A stretch of 64,000 nucleotides of DNA from SMWD01 sp964629475 (GTDB lineage: Bacteria; Pseudomonadota; Gammaproteobacteria; Steroidobacterales; GCA-2729495), in contig CAZVQW010000003.1 in the NCBI GenBank assembly GCA_964629475.1, forward strand, positions 139,417 to 203,416. Direction: 5' to 3'. Within the stretch, counting starts at the first letter, position 1; each line of letters opens with the position of its first letter. Shown piece after piece: positions 36,613-45,817 of the stretch. The position numbers and the translations under genes were made by a program. The notes beneath the pieces were generated by a model that saw only the letters and a list, made by a program, of their open reading frames with translations, ran no database searches and had not been told where the DNA came from.

Positions 36613-36984
36613 GTGCGCTCTGTTATGCGCTCGAAAATTCACAAAGCGATCATTACAGAAGCGAATCCCGAGTATGTCGGCAGCATCACGATTGATGCAG
36701 AGCTGATCGATCGGGTCGGCCTGTGGCAGAACGAGCGTGTTTTGATCGCCAGTAACACGACCGGGGCACGCCTTGAGACCTATGTCATTGCCGGTGAACC
36801 GGGTTCCGGAAAGATCGGCATGAACGGGCCGGCGGCACACACGATAGGGGTTGGCGAAGAGGTCGTGATCATGGGTTTTGAGATGACTGAGCAGCCTATT
36901 GAGCCAAAGGTTATTCTGGTCGATGCCGAAAATCGGTTTGTCAGTAATCTGGCCGAGAAAGCGGGCGAGACCGTGATCGCCTGA
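36613..36984 (+). CDS. panD: Aspartate 1-decarboxylase
   Basis: 123 residues. It makes beta-alanine for pantothenate and CoA. The proenzyme self-cleaves at the Gly-Ser in EYVGSITID to create the pyruvoyl group, and that site is intact. NGPAAHTIGVGEEV matches the family. GTG 36613, with AGGAG about eight bases upstream, gives the family N-terminus (RSVMRSKIHKA); an earlier in-frame start at 36595 is less likely. Confidence 0.92.
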   Translation: MRSVMRSKIHKAIITEANPEYVGSITIDAELIDRVGLWQNERVLIASNTTGARLETYVIAGEPGSGKIGMNGPAAHTIGVGEEVVIMGFEMTEQPIEPKVILVDAENRFVSNLAEKAGETVIA

Positions 36985-37092
36985 TGAATACTTCTGACGT
37001 CATTGCGTGACAGGGTTCTCGATAGCCGTGGATTATGAGCATAGAATGTAGCGGTATGGTTTATGGCATGACAAAGCTCTAGTGGATTGATA

Positions 37093-37488
37093 ATGACGGG
37101 CTGGATGACTCACCTGTTGGCGTTTTTGGTCGGTGCGGGTATCGGTGGATTCCTGATGGCGAGCCGTGGCGGCAGGCCGGCACGGCCCAAGCCAAACAAG
37201 ACGTTGCTTCGTCTGTACAAAGAGTGCCCAGAATTTTTTAACGCCATGCGTGATGAACTGAATACGGCCGAATTCAAGGATGTCCGGGAGTTTGCCATCG
37301 TCCCGTCAGCGCAGATCACCTTCGTCAGTGAGCATCTGAAATTTGTCTACTACGAAGATGAAATGCCCAAATTGAAAGAAATTGCGACAGAACTCGAAGA
37401 CCAGGGATTCATCGATGACGTCGCGCGTGGCAAGACACCGGTGTATCGACTCCGCGAAACGTTTGTTACGGCCCTGAATTCTTTATAG
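37093..37488 (+). CDS. Membrane-anchored hypothetical protein
   Basis: 131 residues. One N-terminal transmembrane helix with a glycine-rich face (LLAFLVGAGIGGFLMAS) precedes a soluble domain that begins KPNKTLLRLYKECPEFFNAM. No family recognised. ATG 37093 is preferred to the in-frame TTG at 37087. It stands alone between panD and a GIY-YIG gene on the same strand. Confidence 0.68.
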   Translation: MTGWMTHLLAFLVGAGIGGFLMASRGGRPARPKPNKTLLRLYKECPEFFNAMRDELNTAEFKDVREFAIVPSAQITFVSEHLKFVYYEDEMPKLKEIATELEDQGFIDDVARGKTPVYRLRETFVTALNSL

Positions 37489-37556
37489 CCTGGGTAATTT
37501 ATAGTTTGCATTCCCTGTAAATGGGGGGTGCATCCGTCACCGTGGTACGGTTGATC

Positions 37557-37802
37557 ATGTGGACTGTCTATATCGTACGTTGTGTCGACAGCAGCCTGTA
37601 TACGGGCATCGCAAAAAACCTCGAGGAGCGGATCTGCCTGCATAATGCCGGGCGCGGAGCCAAGTACACTCGTTCCCGCCGGCCGGTCGAGCTCGTTTAT
37701 TCTGAATGTGTCGATGATCGCTCGACCGCCCTGCGGCGGGAACTCGCAATCAAACAACTCGAGCGGGACGACAAGAAAAAATTGATAGAAAATTCAGGCT
37801 GA
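37557..37802 (+). CDS. GIY-YIG nuclease-like protein (YhbQ/UPF0213 type)
   Basis: 81 residues, a single GIY-YIG domain. The first motif is VYIVRCVDSSLYTGIAKNL, and KYTRSRRPVELVY and the C-terminal REL-IKQLERDDKKKLI follow. Small members of this family are implicated in DNA repair or RNA processing. The start at 37557 matches the family. Confidence 0.88.
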   Translation: MWTVYIVRCVDSSLYTGIAKNLEERICLHNAGRGAKYTRSRRPVELVYSECVDDRSTALRRELAIKQLERDDKKKLIENSG

Positions 37803-37843
37803 CCTGATGTTCCGACGTTGTATGAGTTTTACCGAGGAGTTAG

Positions 37844-38128
37844 ATGTTGCAAAATTCAGTGATCAGAAAGACCGGTCAGCTATGGAAGCTTTATGTCGGT
37901 ATTGCAGCCATGGCATTTGGTTCTATTGCGCCGGCGTTTGCACAAAGCGGATTGTCCTGGACGGCCGGTACGGTGATTGCCGTGGTTGGCTATGTGTTTG
38001 CTCTGGCCTTCATCAGTTGCCCCGCATGCGGTCAGCGGTGGTTTTATCGTGCGATACTCTACGCAGAATTATACGGTCCGTTGTTTCGCGAGTCGGAGTG
38101 CCCAACCTGTAAAAAAGATTTCGATTGA
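37844..38128 (+). CDS. Small membrane protein with a C-terminal zinc ribbon
   Basis: 94 residues. Two hydrophobic helices (about 18-35 and 42-58) are followed by CPACGQRWFYRAI and CPTCKKDF, two CPxC knuckles that form a likely zinc ribbon on the cytosolic side. Family not recognised. Confidence 0.7.
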   Translation: MLQNSVIRKTGQLWKLYVGIAAMAFGSIAPAFAQSGLSWTAGTVIAVVGYVFALAFISCPACGQRWFYRAILYAELYGPLFRESECPTCKKDFD

Positions 38129-38192
38129 TTGATTCCATCAGTAAACTGGCCGGTGACCGGCTGAGTTGTTCCTGAATCGAGAATTTAATCTG

Positions 38193-38711
38193 ATGTTTCG
38201 CGTCTGTTCATTGGCAATCTTCGCCGGGGTATTCGGCCTGGAGCTGACCACGGTTGCTTACGGTCAGGAGTCTTCGCCGGTACGATGCCGGGATGCCGTG
38301 CGACCGGTACTGCTGCAGTCGAACCCGGACCGGGCGTTGCTGCCTGATATTTTGCGCCTGTGCGAGGGGCAGGCGAATGGCGGTGATCCCGACGCGCTGT
38401 ACCAGCTATCGTTGCTGTATCTCGGCTTGTTCGACTGGCAACCGGAGCGGGCCATACCGATGATTCGCAGCGCCGCCCATAGCGGTGTTCCTGAAGCGCA
38501 GTACTGGCTGGCCTGGCAGCATGAATCCGGACCGTTACTGGAAAATGACGCAGAAATCGCTTTGTACTGGTACCTGAAGGCGGGAAAGCAGGAGCATCGG
38601 CTGGCGCTGGGTCGGTTGGCGAATGTTTATGCGAATGGTGAGATGGGTGAGGGGGTGGATGCGAAGAAAGCGAGCAAGTATCGTGCGCGTGCCGCACGGT
38701 GCAAGAGTTAG
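38193..38711 (+). CDS. Exported SEL1-like repeat protein
   Basis: 172 residues. The signal peptide (FRVCSLAIFAGVFGLELTTVAYG) precedes three or so SEL1/TPR-like helical repeats (ALYQLSLLYLGLFDWQ, PEAQYWLAWQHESG, RLALGRLANVYANG). It is probably a periplasmic scaffold for protein contacts. ATG 38193 is preferred to an upstream TTG. It is followed by carbonic anhydrase after 36 bases. Confidence 0.78.
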   Translation: MFRVCSLAIFAGVFGLELTTVAYGQESSPVRCRDAVRPVLLQSNPDRALLPDILRLCEGQANGGDPDALYQLSLLYLGLFDWQPERAIPMIRSAAHSGVPEAQYWLAWQHESGPLLENDAEIALYWYLKAGKQEHRLALGRLANVYANGEMGEGVDAKKASKYRARAARCKS

Positions 38712-38747
38712 CTGAGTGTCACCGGCGAATTCGAAGGAACGGAAAAC

Positions 38748-39356
38748 ATGCCTGACATGAAAGAAATATTTGCTGCAAACCGCGCATGGGCAAGGAAGAT
38801 GCGTGAATCCGATCCCGCATTCTTTGATCGGTTGGCGCATCTGCAATCACCTGAATACCTTTGGATCGGTTGCTCGGACAGTCGCGTGCCGGCGAACCAG
38901 ATCACCGGACTGCAGCCGGGCGAAGTTTTTGTTCATCGTAATATTGCCAATGTCGTGTCCGATGACGATCTGAATTGCCAGGCGGTCGTTCAATACGCTG
39001 TTGAGGTCCTCGGCATTAAAAATATTATTGTCTGTGGTCACTACGGGTGCGGCGGAATCCAGGTTGCACTCGAGGATCAGGCAACCGGCCGTGCCCGTGA
39101 ATGGATCAGGGGCATCGTCAGTTTGCGCGACCGCAATGCAGAGGTTCTCAGTGCGCTGCCGAATGATGACGAGCGTCATGCCCGACTTTGTGAACTCAAT
39201 GTTGCCGAGCAGGTGCATAACCTGAGTCAATCAGATGTTATCCAGGCCGCCTGGTCTCGCAGTCAACCGCTCAGACTGCACGGCTGGATCTACAATATTG
39301 GCGATGGCCTGCTGAAAGATCTCAACGTGTCTGTCAGCGGACCGTCCGAGGCCTAG
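38748..39356 (+). CDS. can: Beta-class carbonic anhydrase
   Basis: 202 residues. Zinc ligands are C42, H98 and C101, with the D44-R46 dyad, seen in WIGCSDSRVPANQ and VCGHYGCGGIQ. It hydrates CO2 to bicarbonate in the cytosol. Length and motifs fit the Can/CynT type. Confidence 0.95.
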   Translation: MPDMKEIFAANRAWARKMRESDPAFFDRLAHLQSPEYLWIGCSDSRVPANQITGLQPGEVFVHRNIANVVSDDDLNCQAVVQYAVEVLGIKNIIVCGHYGCGGIQVALEDQATGRAREWIRGIVSLRDRNAEVLSALPNDDERHARLCELNVAEQVHNLSQSDVIQAAWSRSQPLRLHGWIYNIGDGLLKDLNVSVSGPSEA

Positions 39357-39403
39357 TTCTCCTGTCGGTCGACCGGCTGGCCGTTCTCGGGCAACATCAG
39401 GCC

Positions 39404-39886
39404 ATGGAAGCAATTCTGCTCGTAATCGTCGGTATTTGCCTGTCATTGGCGGGTTTTGTCGGGCTGGCATTACCGGCCCTGCCGGGAGCTCCGATACTGT
39501 TCGCCGGTCTCGTTTGTATTGCCTGGGCCGAGGATTTTGCCTTTGTCGGCACCGGTACGCTGGTCACGCTCGGCATTCTTGCGGCGCTGACGTATGTGGT
39601 GGACCTGATCGCCGGTGCCTTTGGTGTGCGTCGCTTCGGAGCATCGTCGCGGGCGATGCTCGGTGCAACCCTCGGTGCTATCGTCGGCTTATTCTTCGGC
39701 CTCATCGGCATAGTGATCGGACCGTTCATCGGTGCCGGAATCGGTGAATTTCTGACGGGACGAGATATTCAGGCGGCTGGTCGAGCAGGACTCGGCGCCA
39801 CAATTGGTCTCGTGATTGGTGTTGCGGCCAAGCTGACACTCGCATTCGCGATGATCGGGATTTTTATCCTGATGCGGTTCTTGTGA
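39404..39886 (+). CDS. DUF456 family membrane protein
   Basis: 160 residues, mostly hydrophobic, with four or five helices and glycine-rich inner segments (GATLGAIVGLFFGLIGIVIG). The opening with ALPALPGAPILFAGLV is typical of DUF456. Function unknown. Confidence 0.85.
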   Translation: MEAILLVIVGICLSLAGFVGLALPALPGAPILFAGLVCIAWAEDFAFVGTGTLVTLGILAALTYVVDLIAGAFGVRRFGASSRAMLGATLGAIVGLFFGLIGIVIGPFIGAGIGEFLTGRDIQAAGRAGLGATIGLVIGVAAKLTLAFAMIGIFILMRFL

Positions 39887-39917
39887 TTGGCTCCGCTCGA
39901 ACAGTTTCTGAGCGAAT

Positions 39918-40697
39918 ATGAGCAGTCAGATTTCTGTATTCCCGGTCCGGGCAGGCGCAGTGGAATTTCGATTGTCTGTGCGTTTCCGCGAGGGTGGCGA
40001 TGACCTGGTATTGTTCGTCCACGGTCTGGGTTGCAGTAAGGACGGCTGGAGCGCAGCCTGGCAACGGCCGGAACTGCGTGACCGATCTTTGCTGGCGCCG
40101 GATCTTCCGGGGTTCGGGCATTCCGCTTGCCCGCCGGGCTTCACCGCTGATCTCAGCCAATACGCTCGTGTGCTCGGTGCGTTGATCGACGCGCATGCGT
40201 TGCGGCGGATTCACCTGGTAGCGCACAGCATGGGCGGGTCAATCGCATTGATGCTGCCGCCGCAGGTTTTATCGCGGCTCGAGAACCTGGTGCTCGTCGA
40301 GCCACGCCTGTTCAGGACCAGCTGTGGAGTTGCGGCCGAGGCGGCGAAGGTATCGCCTGACGAATTTCATCGTTCGGTATTCCCCGCGATGCGGCAGCGA
40401 ATAAGCGGTGATCCACATGCCGCATTTGACCTGGACAGGTCAGACCCGGATGCGTTCTATGCCAGCAGTCTTTCGTTGGTCCAATGGTCGGCGCATCACG
40501 CACTGCTTGAGCGGTTCGAGCAGGCGGATTGCCGTAAATTTTTCATTTACGGCGCTGAGAACCAACATTTGCAGGAACTGGCCTTCGTTCCGCCGGCACT
40601 GACCATTGCCATCGAGCATGCCGCTCATTTTGTTATGAACGACAATCCCGACAGCTTTTATGATTGCCTGTCAGCCATTCTGGGTGCCTCAGACTGA
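39918..40697 (+). CDS. Alpha/beta hydrolase
   Basis: 259 residues with the alpha/beta-hydrolase fold. It has the oxyanion segment LVLFVHGLGCSKDGW, the nucleophile elbow VAHSMGGS (serine in GxSxG-like A-H-S-M-G), and a C-terminal histidine in IEHAAHFVMNDNP. Probably a carboxylesterase or lipase-like enzyme; substrate unknown. Confidence 0.85.
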   Translation: MSSQISVFPVRAGAVEFRLSVRFREGGDDLVLFVHGLGCSKDGWSAAWQRPELRDRSLLAPDLPGFGHSACPPGFTADLSQYARVLGALIDAHALRRIHLVAHSMGGSIALMLPPQVLSRLENLVLVEPRLFRTSCGVAAEAAKVSPDEFHRSVFPAMRQRISGDPHAAFDLDRSDPDAFYASSLSLVQWSAHHALLERFEQADCRKFFIYGAENQHLQELAFVPPALTIAIEHAAHFVMNDNPDSFYDCLSAILGASD

Positions 40698-40740
40698 GTT
40701 CGCAGCCGAGGGCAACTCGGGGTATGCTCAGTTTTAAATA

Positions 40741-41127
40741 ATGATGATTCAGCCCGCTAACGATTCCCCTGACCTGACGGCACTCGAACGATCGGTGCTG
40801 GAAACGGCATTTTCGTCAATGCAGACCGACCCCGGTTTTCGCAACCAGATCGACGCTGCAATGGTTGTCGTGCGCACGCCCAGCGGTGTCGGCTTTGTCA
40901 CCAAGCTGCACATACCGGAGGAATATCGAGTCGCGAATGCCGTCGCCGGCAACGCGGTTCCGGTAATCATCGGCGATCATCCGGCATTACCGGCGGGCGC
41001 CGAGTTCATCCTGCAAATCAAGAATGGGTTGATCAATTGTATCGAGGCGTTTTGTTACGCGGGTGTGTGGCCGGCCGATGAAGCACAGTTTCATATTCAC
41101 CCGGGGCATACCCTGACGGGGTCCTGA
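40741..41127 (+). CDS. Hypothetical protein
   Basis: 128 residues, soluble, with no family recognised. It contains the sequence PEEYRVANAVAGNAVPV and ends HIHPGHTLTGS. Its clear reading frame lies between two supported genes on the same strand, so it is likely real. Confidence 0.65.
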   Translation: MMIQPANDSPDLTALERSVLETAFSSMQTDPGFRNQIDAAMVVVRTPSGVGFVTKLHIPEEYRVANAVAGNAVPVIIGDHPALPAGAEFILQIKNGLINCIEAFCYAGVWPADEAQFHIHPGHTLTGS

Positions 41128-41197
41128 AGGTGTGTGTGGACATGAGACCGGCTTGTTGCATGGCCAACGGGGATAAAACGGTGGCGGGAGGAACCAA

Positions 41198-41599
41198 ATG
41201 AGCGGTTACGGAAAAATTAATTTGCTCGCCATGTTGCTGATGCCGACCGTCGCGACCCTGACAGGGGTCCTGATGTTCGGTCCGCGCATCGACACGATGG
41301 TAGCGGTATTTGGTATGAATGCGTTGCCGATGTTGATCGGTGGCCTGTTTTCCGGTTTTTTGTTGCGTGGCGCCGGTAAATCCGGTGGAGTCGGCCGGTC
41401 GATCGCGCTGTGGCCGACTTTGTTGACGGCTGGCATCGGCATCATGTGGTATCTGCGCGACGTATTATTTCCCGCGGAACAGGATCCGGGGCGCATTTTT
41501 CTCGCCGCTCCACCGTATTTGCTTGTAATAGCCATATTGATGGGCCTGTGTGCCTCGGTTGTGTGCGCGATGGCCAGATCGCGGCGTGCAGCCGCCTGA
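41198..41599 (+). CDS. Small integral membrane protein
   Basis: 133 residues with four hydrophobic helices (about 9-28, 37-55, 68-87, 102-126). Strong GGGAGG ribosome site. Family not recognised. It ends two bases before the DUF6687 start, suggesting co-translation. Confidence 0.72.
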   Translation: MSGYGKINLLAMLLMPTVATLTGVLMFGPRIDTMVAVFGMNALPMLIGGLFSGFLLRGAGKSGGVGRSIALWPTLLTAGIGIMWYLRDVLFPAEQDPGRIFLAAPPYLLVIAILMGLCASVVCAMARSRRAAA

Positions 41600-41601
41600 C
41601 T

Positions 41602-42612
41602 ATGTCCGTCAGTTACGTTCCTTACCCTGAAGTCGGATCTCGTCCGCATGCTATTGTCGACGGACCACCCCTGCCGTCGACAATACTGACATTGTCGCAC
41701 TGGCCGAATAATCAGACGCCCGATACCTTGCAACGCGATACGTCGACGGCGACGGTGTTCGCTTATCTTGACGCGCCAGATGAGCATCGACAGGTCGACA
41801 TCGTGTCGAATAATCATTTCGATGAAGACGGGTTATTCAGCATGTTTACGTTCTGCCACCCGGAATTGGCAGCCGAACATCGCGCATTGCTCGAAGCCGG
41901 CGGGTTAGCCGGAGACTTTGGCATCGTCAGCGACCCGGCTGCGGCCCGGCTGTGTTTTGTTATCGAAGGATTTACCGATCCGGCGGTGTCGCCGTTGCCT
42001 GAACGAACCTTCGCGGGTTGCGAGGACCGTCGTGTCGCATCGTTCTATCGTGAGTTACTGCCGCTGGTGCCGGATATTCTGCAGAACCTCGATAGTTATG
42101 AGTCATATTGGCGGGACCAACTACAGCATCTTGAATTCAGCCAGTCCCTTGTCGCGACGGGCAAGGTCGACATCGAGGAACGGCCGGATCATGATTTGGC
42201 TATCGTCAGGATCCCCGATGATATTCCCGAACAAACCGTGCGGCGCTACGTGAATGAGGAGCAGGCTGCAGTTCATCCGTTTGCAGTCAACAGTGCGACA
42301 CGCTGCAACCGGATTCTGCGGATTTATCGAGGCGAATTTGAATTTCATTACCGCTATGAAAGCTGGCTACGCTTTGTGTCATGGCGACCAATGTTGCGCG
42401 TTGCACTCGACGGTATGGCAGATCGGTTGAATGAGGCGGAACAGGCATCCGGTACCTGGCGAGGAGAGGACGTCAATGAAGTTATTCCGCGGTTATACCT
42501 CGATGGTTGTCGGCAGTCGTCCCTCGGCGAGGAAGAATTCGTGACATTGCTCGAGGAGTACCTGGCGAGTGCGCCGGCCGCGTGGGATCCTTATGACTGG
42601 CAGGAAGCCTGA
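41602..42612 (+). CDS. DUF6687 family protein
   Basis: 336 residues. The N-terminal segment YVPYPEVGSRPHAIVDG, then LTLSHWPNN and DIVSNNHFDEDGL, match the DUF6687 family, which is often seen in actinobacteria. The NNHFDEDG and CHPELAA motifs may be a metal or catalytic site, but no activity is known. The start at 41602 follows the family N-terminus; upstream in-frame codons belong to the shadow of the previous gene. Confidence 0.85.
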   Translation: MSVSYVPYPEVGSRPHAIVDGPPLPSTILTLSHWPNNQTPDTLQRDTSTATVFAYLDAPDEHRQVDIVSNNHFDEDGLFSMFTFCHPELAAEHRALLEAGGLAGDFGIVSDPAAARLCFVIEGFTDPAVSPLPERTFAGCEDRRVASFYRELLPLVPDILQNLDSYESYWRDQLQHLEFSQSLVATGKVDIEERPDHDLAIVRIPDDIPEQTVRRYVNEEQAAVHPFAVNSATRCNRILRIYRGEFEFHYRYESWLRFVSWRPMLRVALDGMADRLNEAEQASGTWRGEDVNEVIPRLYLDGCRQSSLGEEEFVTLLEEYLASAPAAWDPYDWQEA

Positions 42613-42660
42613 GGGAGCAGGCCGAAGGAAATAGGCATTTGTGAAGTATGCGGTTTGACG

Positions 42661-42996
42661 TCAGTTTGACGTCAATTCAGCGCAGTCGACACATTCAAGA
42701 CTCGCGGGACGAACGGCCAGACGCTGCTCACTGATTTCTTCACCGCAGGAAATACAGATACCGTAGTTGCCATTTTCAAGTCGCTGCATGGCAGCTTCGA
42801 TGCTGGCCAGTTCTTCGACTGCTTCTGTTTCGAGCGCCGAGACGACTTCGACGTTGCCGAGCTCGGCTGCCTGTTCCGAGGAGTCTGCATTCAGCGGTTT
42901 GCGCGCATGGTTATGTATGGTCGTGACTCGTTTCTCGAGCTCTGCTTTCGTATCCAGCAGTTGTTTCTTCAGCTTGTCCCTGTTCATATTCTTCAT
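42661..42996 (-). CDS. DksA/TraR-family C4 zinc-finger protein
   Basis: 111 residues. An N-terminal coiled coil (DKLKKQLLDTKAELEKRV) is followed by the zinc finger CISCGEEI-CVDCAEL with four cysteines. It resembles the small YteA/DksA-like proteins; the DksA tip residues that act in ppGpp control are not clear, so its role at RNA polymerase is uncertain. It stands alone, convergent with the DUF6687 gene. Confidence 0.88.
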   Translation of the reverse strand: MKNMNRDKLKKQLLDTKAELEKRVTTIHNHARKPLNADSSEQAAELGNVEVVSALETEAVEELASIEAAMQRLENGNYGICISCGEEISEQRLAVRPASLECVDCAELTSN

Positions 42997-43213
42997 CGGC
43001 TTCTTGCTTCCGGATGGGTCTGCCCAGTGTACGTCAAGAGCCGGGGATTTTGCACGCGGCCGGTATTCTGCCGCAAAGCCTCACACTGGCTCCGCTCTGT
43101 GGAAAGTCACAGTTTGAGCGGGGTTTTGCCGCACCGAAGCCGGTGACAAATATCGCCGGCGGGACGGAAGTCGGGTGGTAGACTGTCCGGCATATATCAA
43201 GGGATGTTTCTCA

Positions 43214-43453
43214 ATGACCCGGGTCAAAATCGAGTATTTTGCGATTCTTCGCGAACATGTCGGCAAGAGCGTCGAAGAGGTACAGACCGAGGCCGGAACC
43301 GCCCAGGAGCTCTTCGATGAACTCGCTGAGCGCTATGCGTTCCCGCAAATGAATTCCATGAAAGTTGCGATCAACGAAGAATTCAGCGATTGGAGCGCCG
43401 TGCTCGTCGATGGTGATTCGATTGCATTTATTCCACCGGTAGCCGGCGGATGA
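43214..43453 (+). CDS. moaD: Molybdopterin synthase sulfur-carrier subunit
   Basis: 79 residues, a ubiquitin-like fold that ends in GG after FIPPVAGG, the site of AMP/thiocarboxylate formation. The start is at MTRVKIEYF; upstream residues are unlikely. The stop overlaps the moaE start by four bases. It donates sulfur to precursor Z with MoaE. Confidence 0.93.
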   Translation: MTRVKIEYFAILREHVGKSVEEVQTEAGTAQELFDELAERYAFPQMNSMKVAINEEFSDWSAVLVDGDSIAFIPPVAGG

Positions 43454-43896
43454 AGCATTTTGCTTTTTCCCGGCAAGCGGTGTCCGGTAAAAAAGTGCGC
43501 GAGCTGGTGGCCGACGATGCATCGGGTGCATACGTGGCTTTTGAAGGCTGGGTTCGCAATCACAACGAAGGCCTGCAGGTCCGGTCTCTGGAATACGAGG
43601 CGTATGAGGGTTTGGGTGTCAAGGAAGGTGAACGCATCCTTGCCGAGGCACAAGAGCGATTCGGAATCAGCACGGTGTGCTGTATTCATCGCCTCGGGCA
43701 ACTCGAAATCGGCGATATCGCCGTTATCGTCGGGGTCAGCACGCCCCATCGCAGCGAAGCGTTCGAAGCCTGCCGGTTTATCATCGACGCGGTGAAGCAC
43801 CGCGTCCCGATATGGAAAAAAGAGTACTACACCAACGATGATTCCGGCTGGGTGAACTGTGAGCGCTGTTCAGCCGCAGCCCATGATCACGATTAG
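43450..43896 (+). CDS. moaE: Molybdopterin synthase catalytic subunit
   Basis: 148 residues. The catalytic lysine region is VKHRVPIWKKEYY, with the conserved RSLEYEAYEG. It converts cyclic pyranopterin monophosphate to molybdopterin together with MoaD. It overlaps moaD (ATGA). No other moa genes are in the window. Confidence 0.94.
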   Translation: MKHFAFSRQAVSGKKVRELVADDASGAYVAFEGWVRNHNEGLQVRSLEYEAYEGLGVKEGERILAEAQERFGISTVCCIHRLGQLEIGDIAVIVGVSTPHRSEAFEACRFIIDAVKHRVPIWKKEYYTNDDSGWVNCERCSAAAHDHD

Positions 43897-43924
43897 CGCT
43901 AAGAGAGCGTTTTCGTGGGTAAAA

Positions 43925-44740
43925 TCAACGGTCCTGTTGTTCGCGGGCAATCAGTTCATCGGCAACCGCCAGCATATCGTTGAAGTTCTTGATGCCGTCG
44001 CCGCTCGTCAGGTACTTGCCGTTGATAACGAGTAGCGGCACGCTTTGAATGCGATATCGTTGTGTCAGGTTCTTTGCACGCTTCAACTTGCTTTCAACTG
44101 CGAACGAGCGAAATGTTTTCTTGAAATCGTCCGTGGAGACACCGTTTTTGCCGACGAAGGCAATGATATCTGCTTCGCTGGTCAGCATATTATTGTTGAT
44201 GTGCATTTCGGTAAAAATAGCCTGATGCAAAGCATCGAGCTGGCCGAGCGCTTCGAGGGTATAGAACAGCCGGGCATGAATTTCGTTTGTCGGGTTCCAC
44301 ATGACCGGAAGACGAATGAAGTTGACGCCGTCCGGCAGATTTTTTTCCCAGTTATTCACGATCGGGTCGAAGTTGAAGCAATGCGAACATCCGTACCAGA
44401 AGACTTCGGCGACTTCGACAACATCCGGCGGGCTGCTCGTACCCTGCGCCGTGGTTAATTTGATGTAGTGGGTGTTTGCCTTGTATTTCTGTGGTGCGGG
44501 TGCGCTGGGTGTTTCACCCTGGGCCAGCACAATCTTGTCACTGGTCTGTTTGCTTGCAGGTGGCTCATCACCCGCCGATTCCTCGACGATTTCGACCTGT
44601 TTTGCGGGCACTTCAATCGGGTCGGTGGTTTGCTGAGCAGCTGGTTCGGTGAGGCTTTGTTCGGGTTCGGTCGTACCGCCGCAGGCGCCAAACAGCAGCA
44701 TCAAAGTCGCCAGGATCAGGGATCGGGTCGGATTCATCAT
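43925..44740 (-). CDS. dsbA: DsbA-type thiol:disulfide oxidoreductase, lipoprotein form
   Basis: 271 residues. The lipobox cysteine is in LLFGACGG, and a long low-complexity linker (25-85) leads to a DsbA fold with the active site FWYGCSHCFNF (CSHC) and the cis-proline loop IQSVPLLVING. It introduces disulfides in periplasmic proteins. Membrane-anchored DsbA occurs in other gamma- and betaproteobacteria. It is divergent from engB, as in the pseudomonad dsbA-engB-polA region. Cytochrome c4 is not between them. Confidence 0.9.
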   Translation of the reverse strand: MMNPTRSLILATLMLLFGACGGTTEPEQSLTEPAAQQTTDPIEVPAKQVEIVEESAGDEPPASKQTSDKIVLAQGETPSAPAPQKYKANTHYIKLTTAQGTSSPPDVVEVAEVFWYGCSHCFNFDPIVNNWEKNLPDGVNFIRLPVMWNPTNEIHARLFYTLEALGQLDALHQAIFTEMHINNNMLTSEADIIAFVGKNGVSTDDFKKTFRSFAVESKLKRAKNLTQRYRIQSVPLLVINGKYLTSGDGIKNFNDMLAVADELIAREQQDR

Positions 44741-45014
44741 GTTGGGTCCTTTCGTTGTTCAGGGGCTTTCGCAATGGATGGTCGCGACGACCCGAAATTG
44801 TTCATATGCTGAATAATCCGGTGCATGATCCTTTGTCTCCCCCGGTCAGCTACGGGGCTCATGCTAATATCGCTGTCGCGGCGCATTTTACACGAGTTTT
44901 CCGAAAATCAGGAGCCCGGCGCCCGGTTCGACATCGATTCCAGAATCTTGATAGTGCCCCGTAACACCGGTCGTGGCCGGATTATGGGGCAATATCCGGT
45001 TTTTCTGGTGGATT

Positions 45015-45635
45015 ATGAGCGTACCTATGTCTGAGTTTCCTGATGCCTGTTTCCTGACCAGCGCCGACGACCCGGCCCAGTTTGTCATTGACAGCGGTGC
45101 CGAGGTCGCGTTTGCAGGCCGTTCGAATGCAGGCAAGTCTACGGCAATCAATGCGATAGTGAATCGTCGGAATTTTGCCCGGACGAGCAAGCAGCCGGGC
45201 AGGACCCAGCTCGTCAATTTTTTCAGTCTCGGCGACGATCTGCGGCTCGTGGATCTGCCCGGATACGGTTTTGCGAAAGTCGGGCGTGCGAAGCGCCGTC
45301 ATTGGAAGGAGTTACTCGAAGGCTACTTCCAGTCGCGACGGTCGCTGTCCGGCACGATTCTGGTCGTGGACAGTCGCCGATTGCTCGGTGAGTTTGACCG
45401 ATTGATGATCGAGTGGTGCCGCGCCATCGATTGCCCGGTCCATGTGTTGCTGACCAAGGTCGACAAGCTCAAGCGCCGGGAAGCGACGGCAGGGCTCGCC
45501 GCAGTCCGCCGGGAGCTTGGTGATGGCGCTACGGTGCAATTGTTCTCGGGAACGAAGCGGCAGGGGCTCGATGAGGCACGGGAGAGTTTGCAGGCTTTGT
45601 TGATTGGGGCGCGGTTGGGGGATGGTGGGGTATAG
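45015..45635 (+). CDS. engB: Ribosome biogenesis GTPase EngB (YihA)
   Basis: 206 residues. GTPase motifs are G1 GRSNAGKST, the G3 region VDLPGYGFAKV, and G4 LLTKVDK. It is an essential GTPase for ribosome assembly. The start at 45015 has a GGTGG-like site; ATG 45027 is an alternative. Convergent with polA, with the predicted sRNA locus between them. Confidence 0.94.
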   Translation: MSVPMSEFPDACFLTSADDPAQFVIDSGAEVAFAGRSNAGKSTAINAIVNRRNFARTSKQPGRTQLVNFFSLGDDLRLVDLPGYGFAKVGRAKRRHWKELLEGYFQSRRSLSGTILVVDSRRLLGEFDRLMIEWCRAIDCPVHVLLTKVDKLKRREATAGLAAVRRELGDGATVQLFSGTKRQGLDEARESLQALLIGARLGDGGV

Positions 45636-45690
45636 CGGTCGTTAAAAGCCACTAAAATACGCGATCATGCTTCTTTCTGGCTTGATCAGG

Positions 45691-45731
45691 CATAAAAAAA
45701 CCCGGGCGACGCTGGGGCGAAGCCCGGGTTT
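45691..45731 (-). terminator. Intrinsic terminator for the sRNA and polA operon
   Basis: On the minus strand a 10-bp stem (AAACCCGGGC with GCCCGGGTTT) with a 14-base loop is followed by seven U residues (45700-45694). It is the strongest terminator in the window and stops transcription approaching from polA or from the predicted sRNA. Confidence 0.85.
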
Positions 45732-45812
45732 CCGGGTAACCGACTTGGGGGGGCCGGTTAGTCGATGCCCGCCTAGGGAGGGTGGCGGGGCTTTTATCCT
45801 TTTTGGAGGATA
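45692..45812 (-). ncRNA. Predicted ErsA/Spot 42-position small RNA
   Basis: About 120 bases between a predicted sigma-E promoter and the strong terminator. It contains a small hairpin (ATCC/GGAT, about 45810-45795), C-rich and unpaired tracts (the CCCCGCC and CCCCCCC regions, possible mRNA-contact sites), a second hairpin (AACCG/CGGTT), and the terminator stem. It occupies the polA-engB gap where Spot 42 lies in enterobacteria and ErsA in pseudomonads. No ORF fits here. This is a prediction from promoter, terminator and synteny. Confidence 0.5.
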
Positions 45813-45817
45813 TTGAT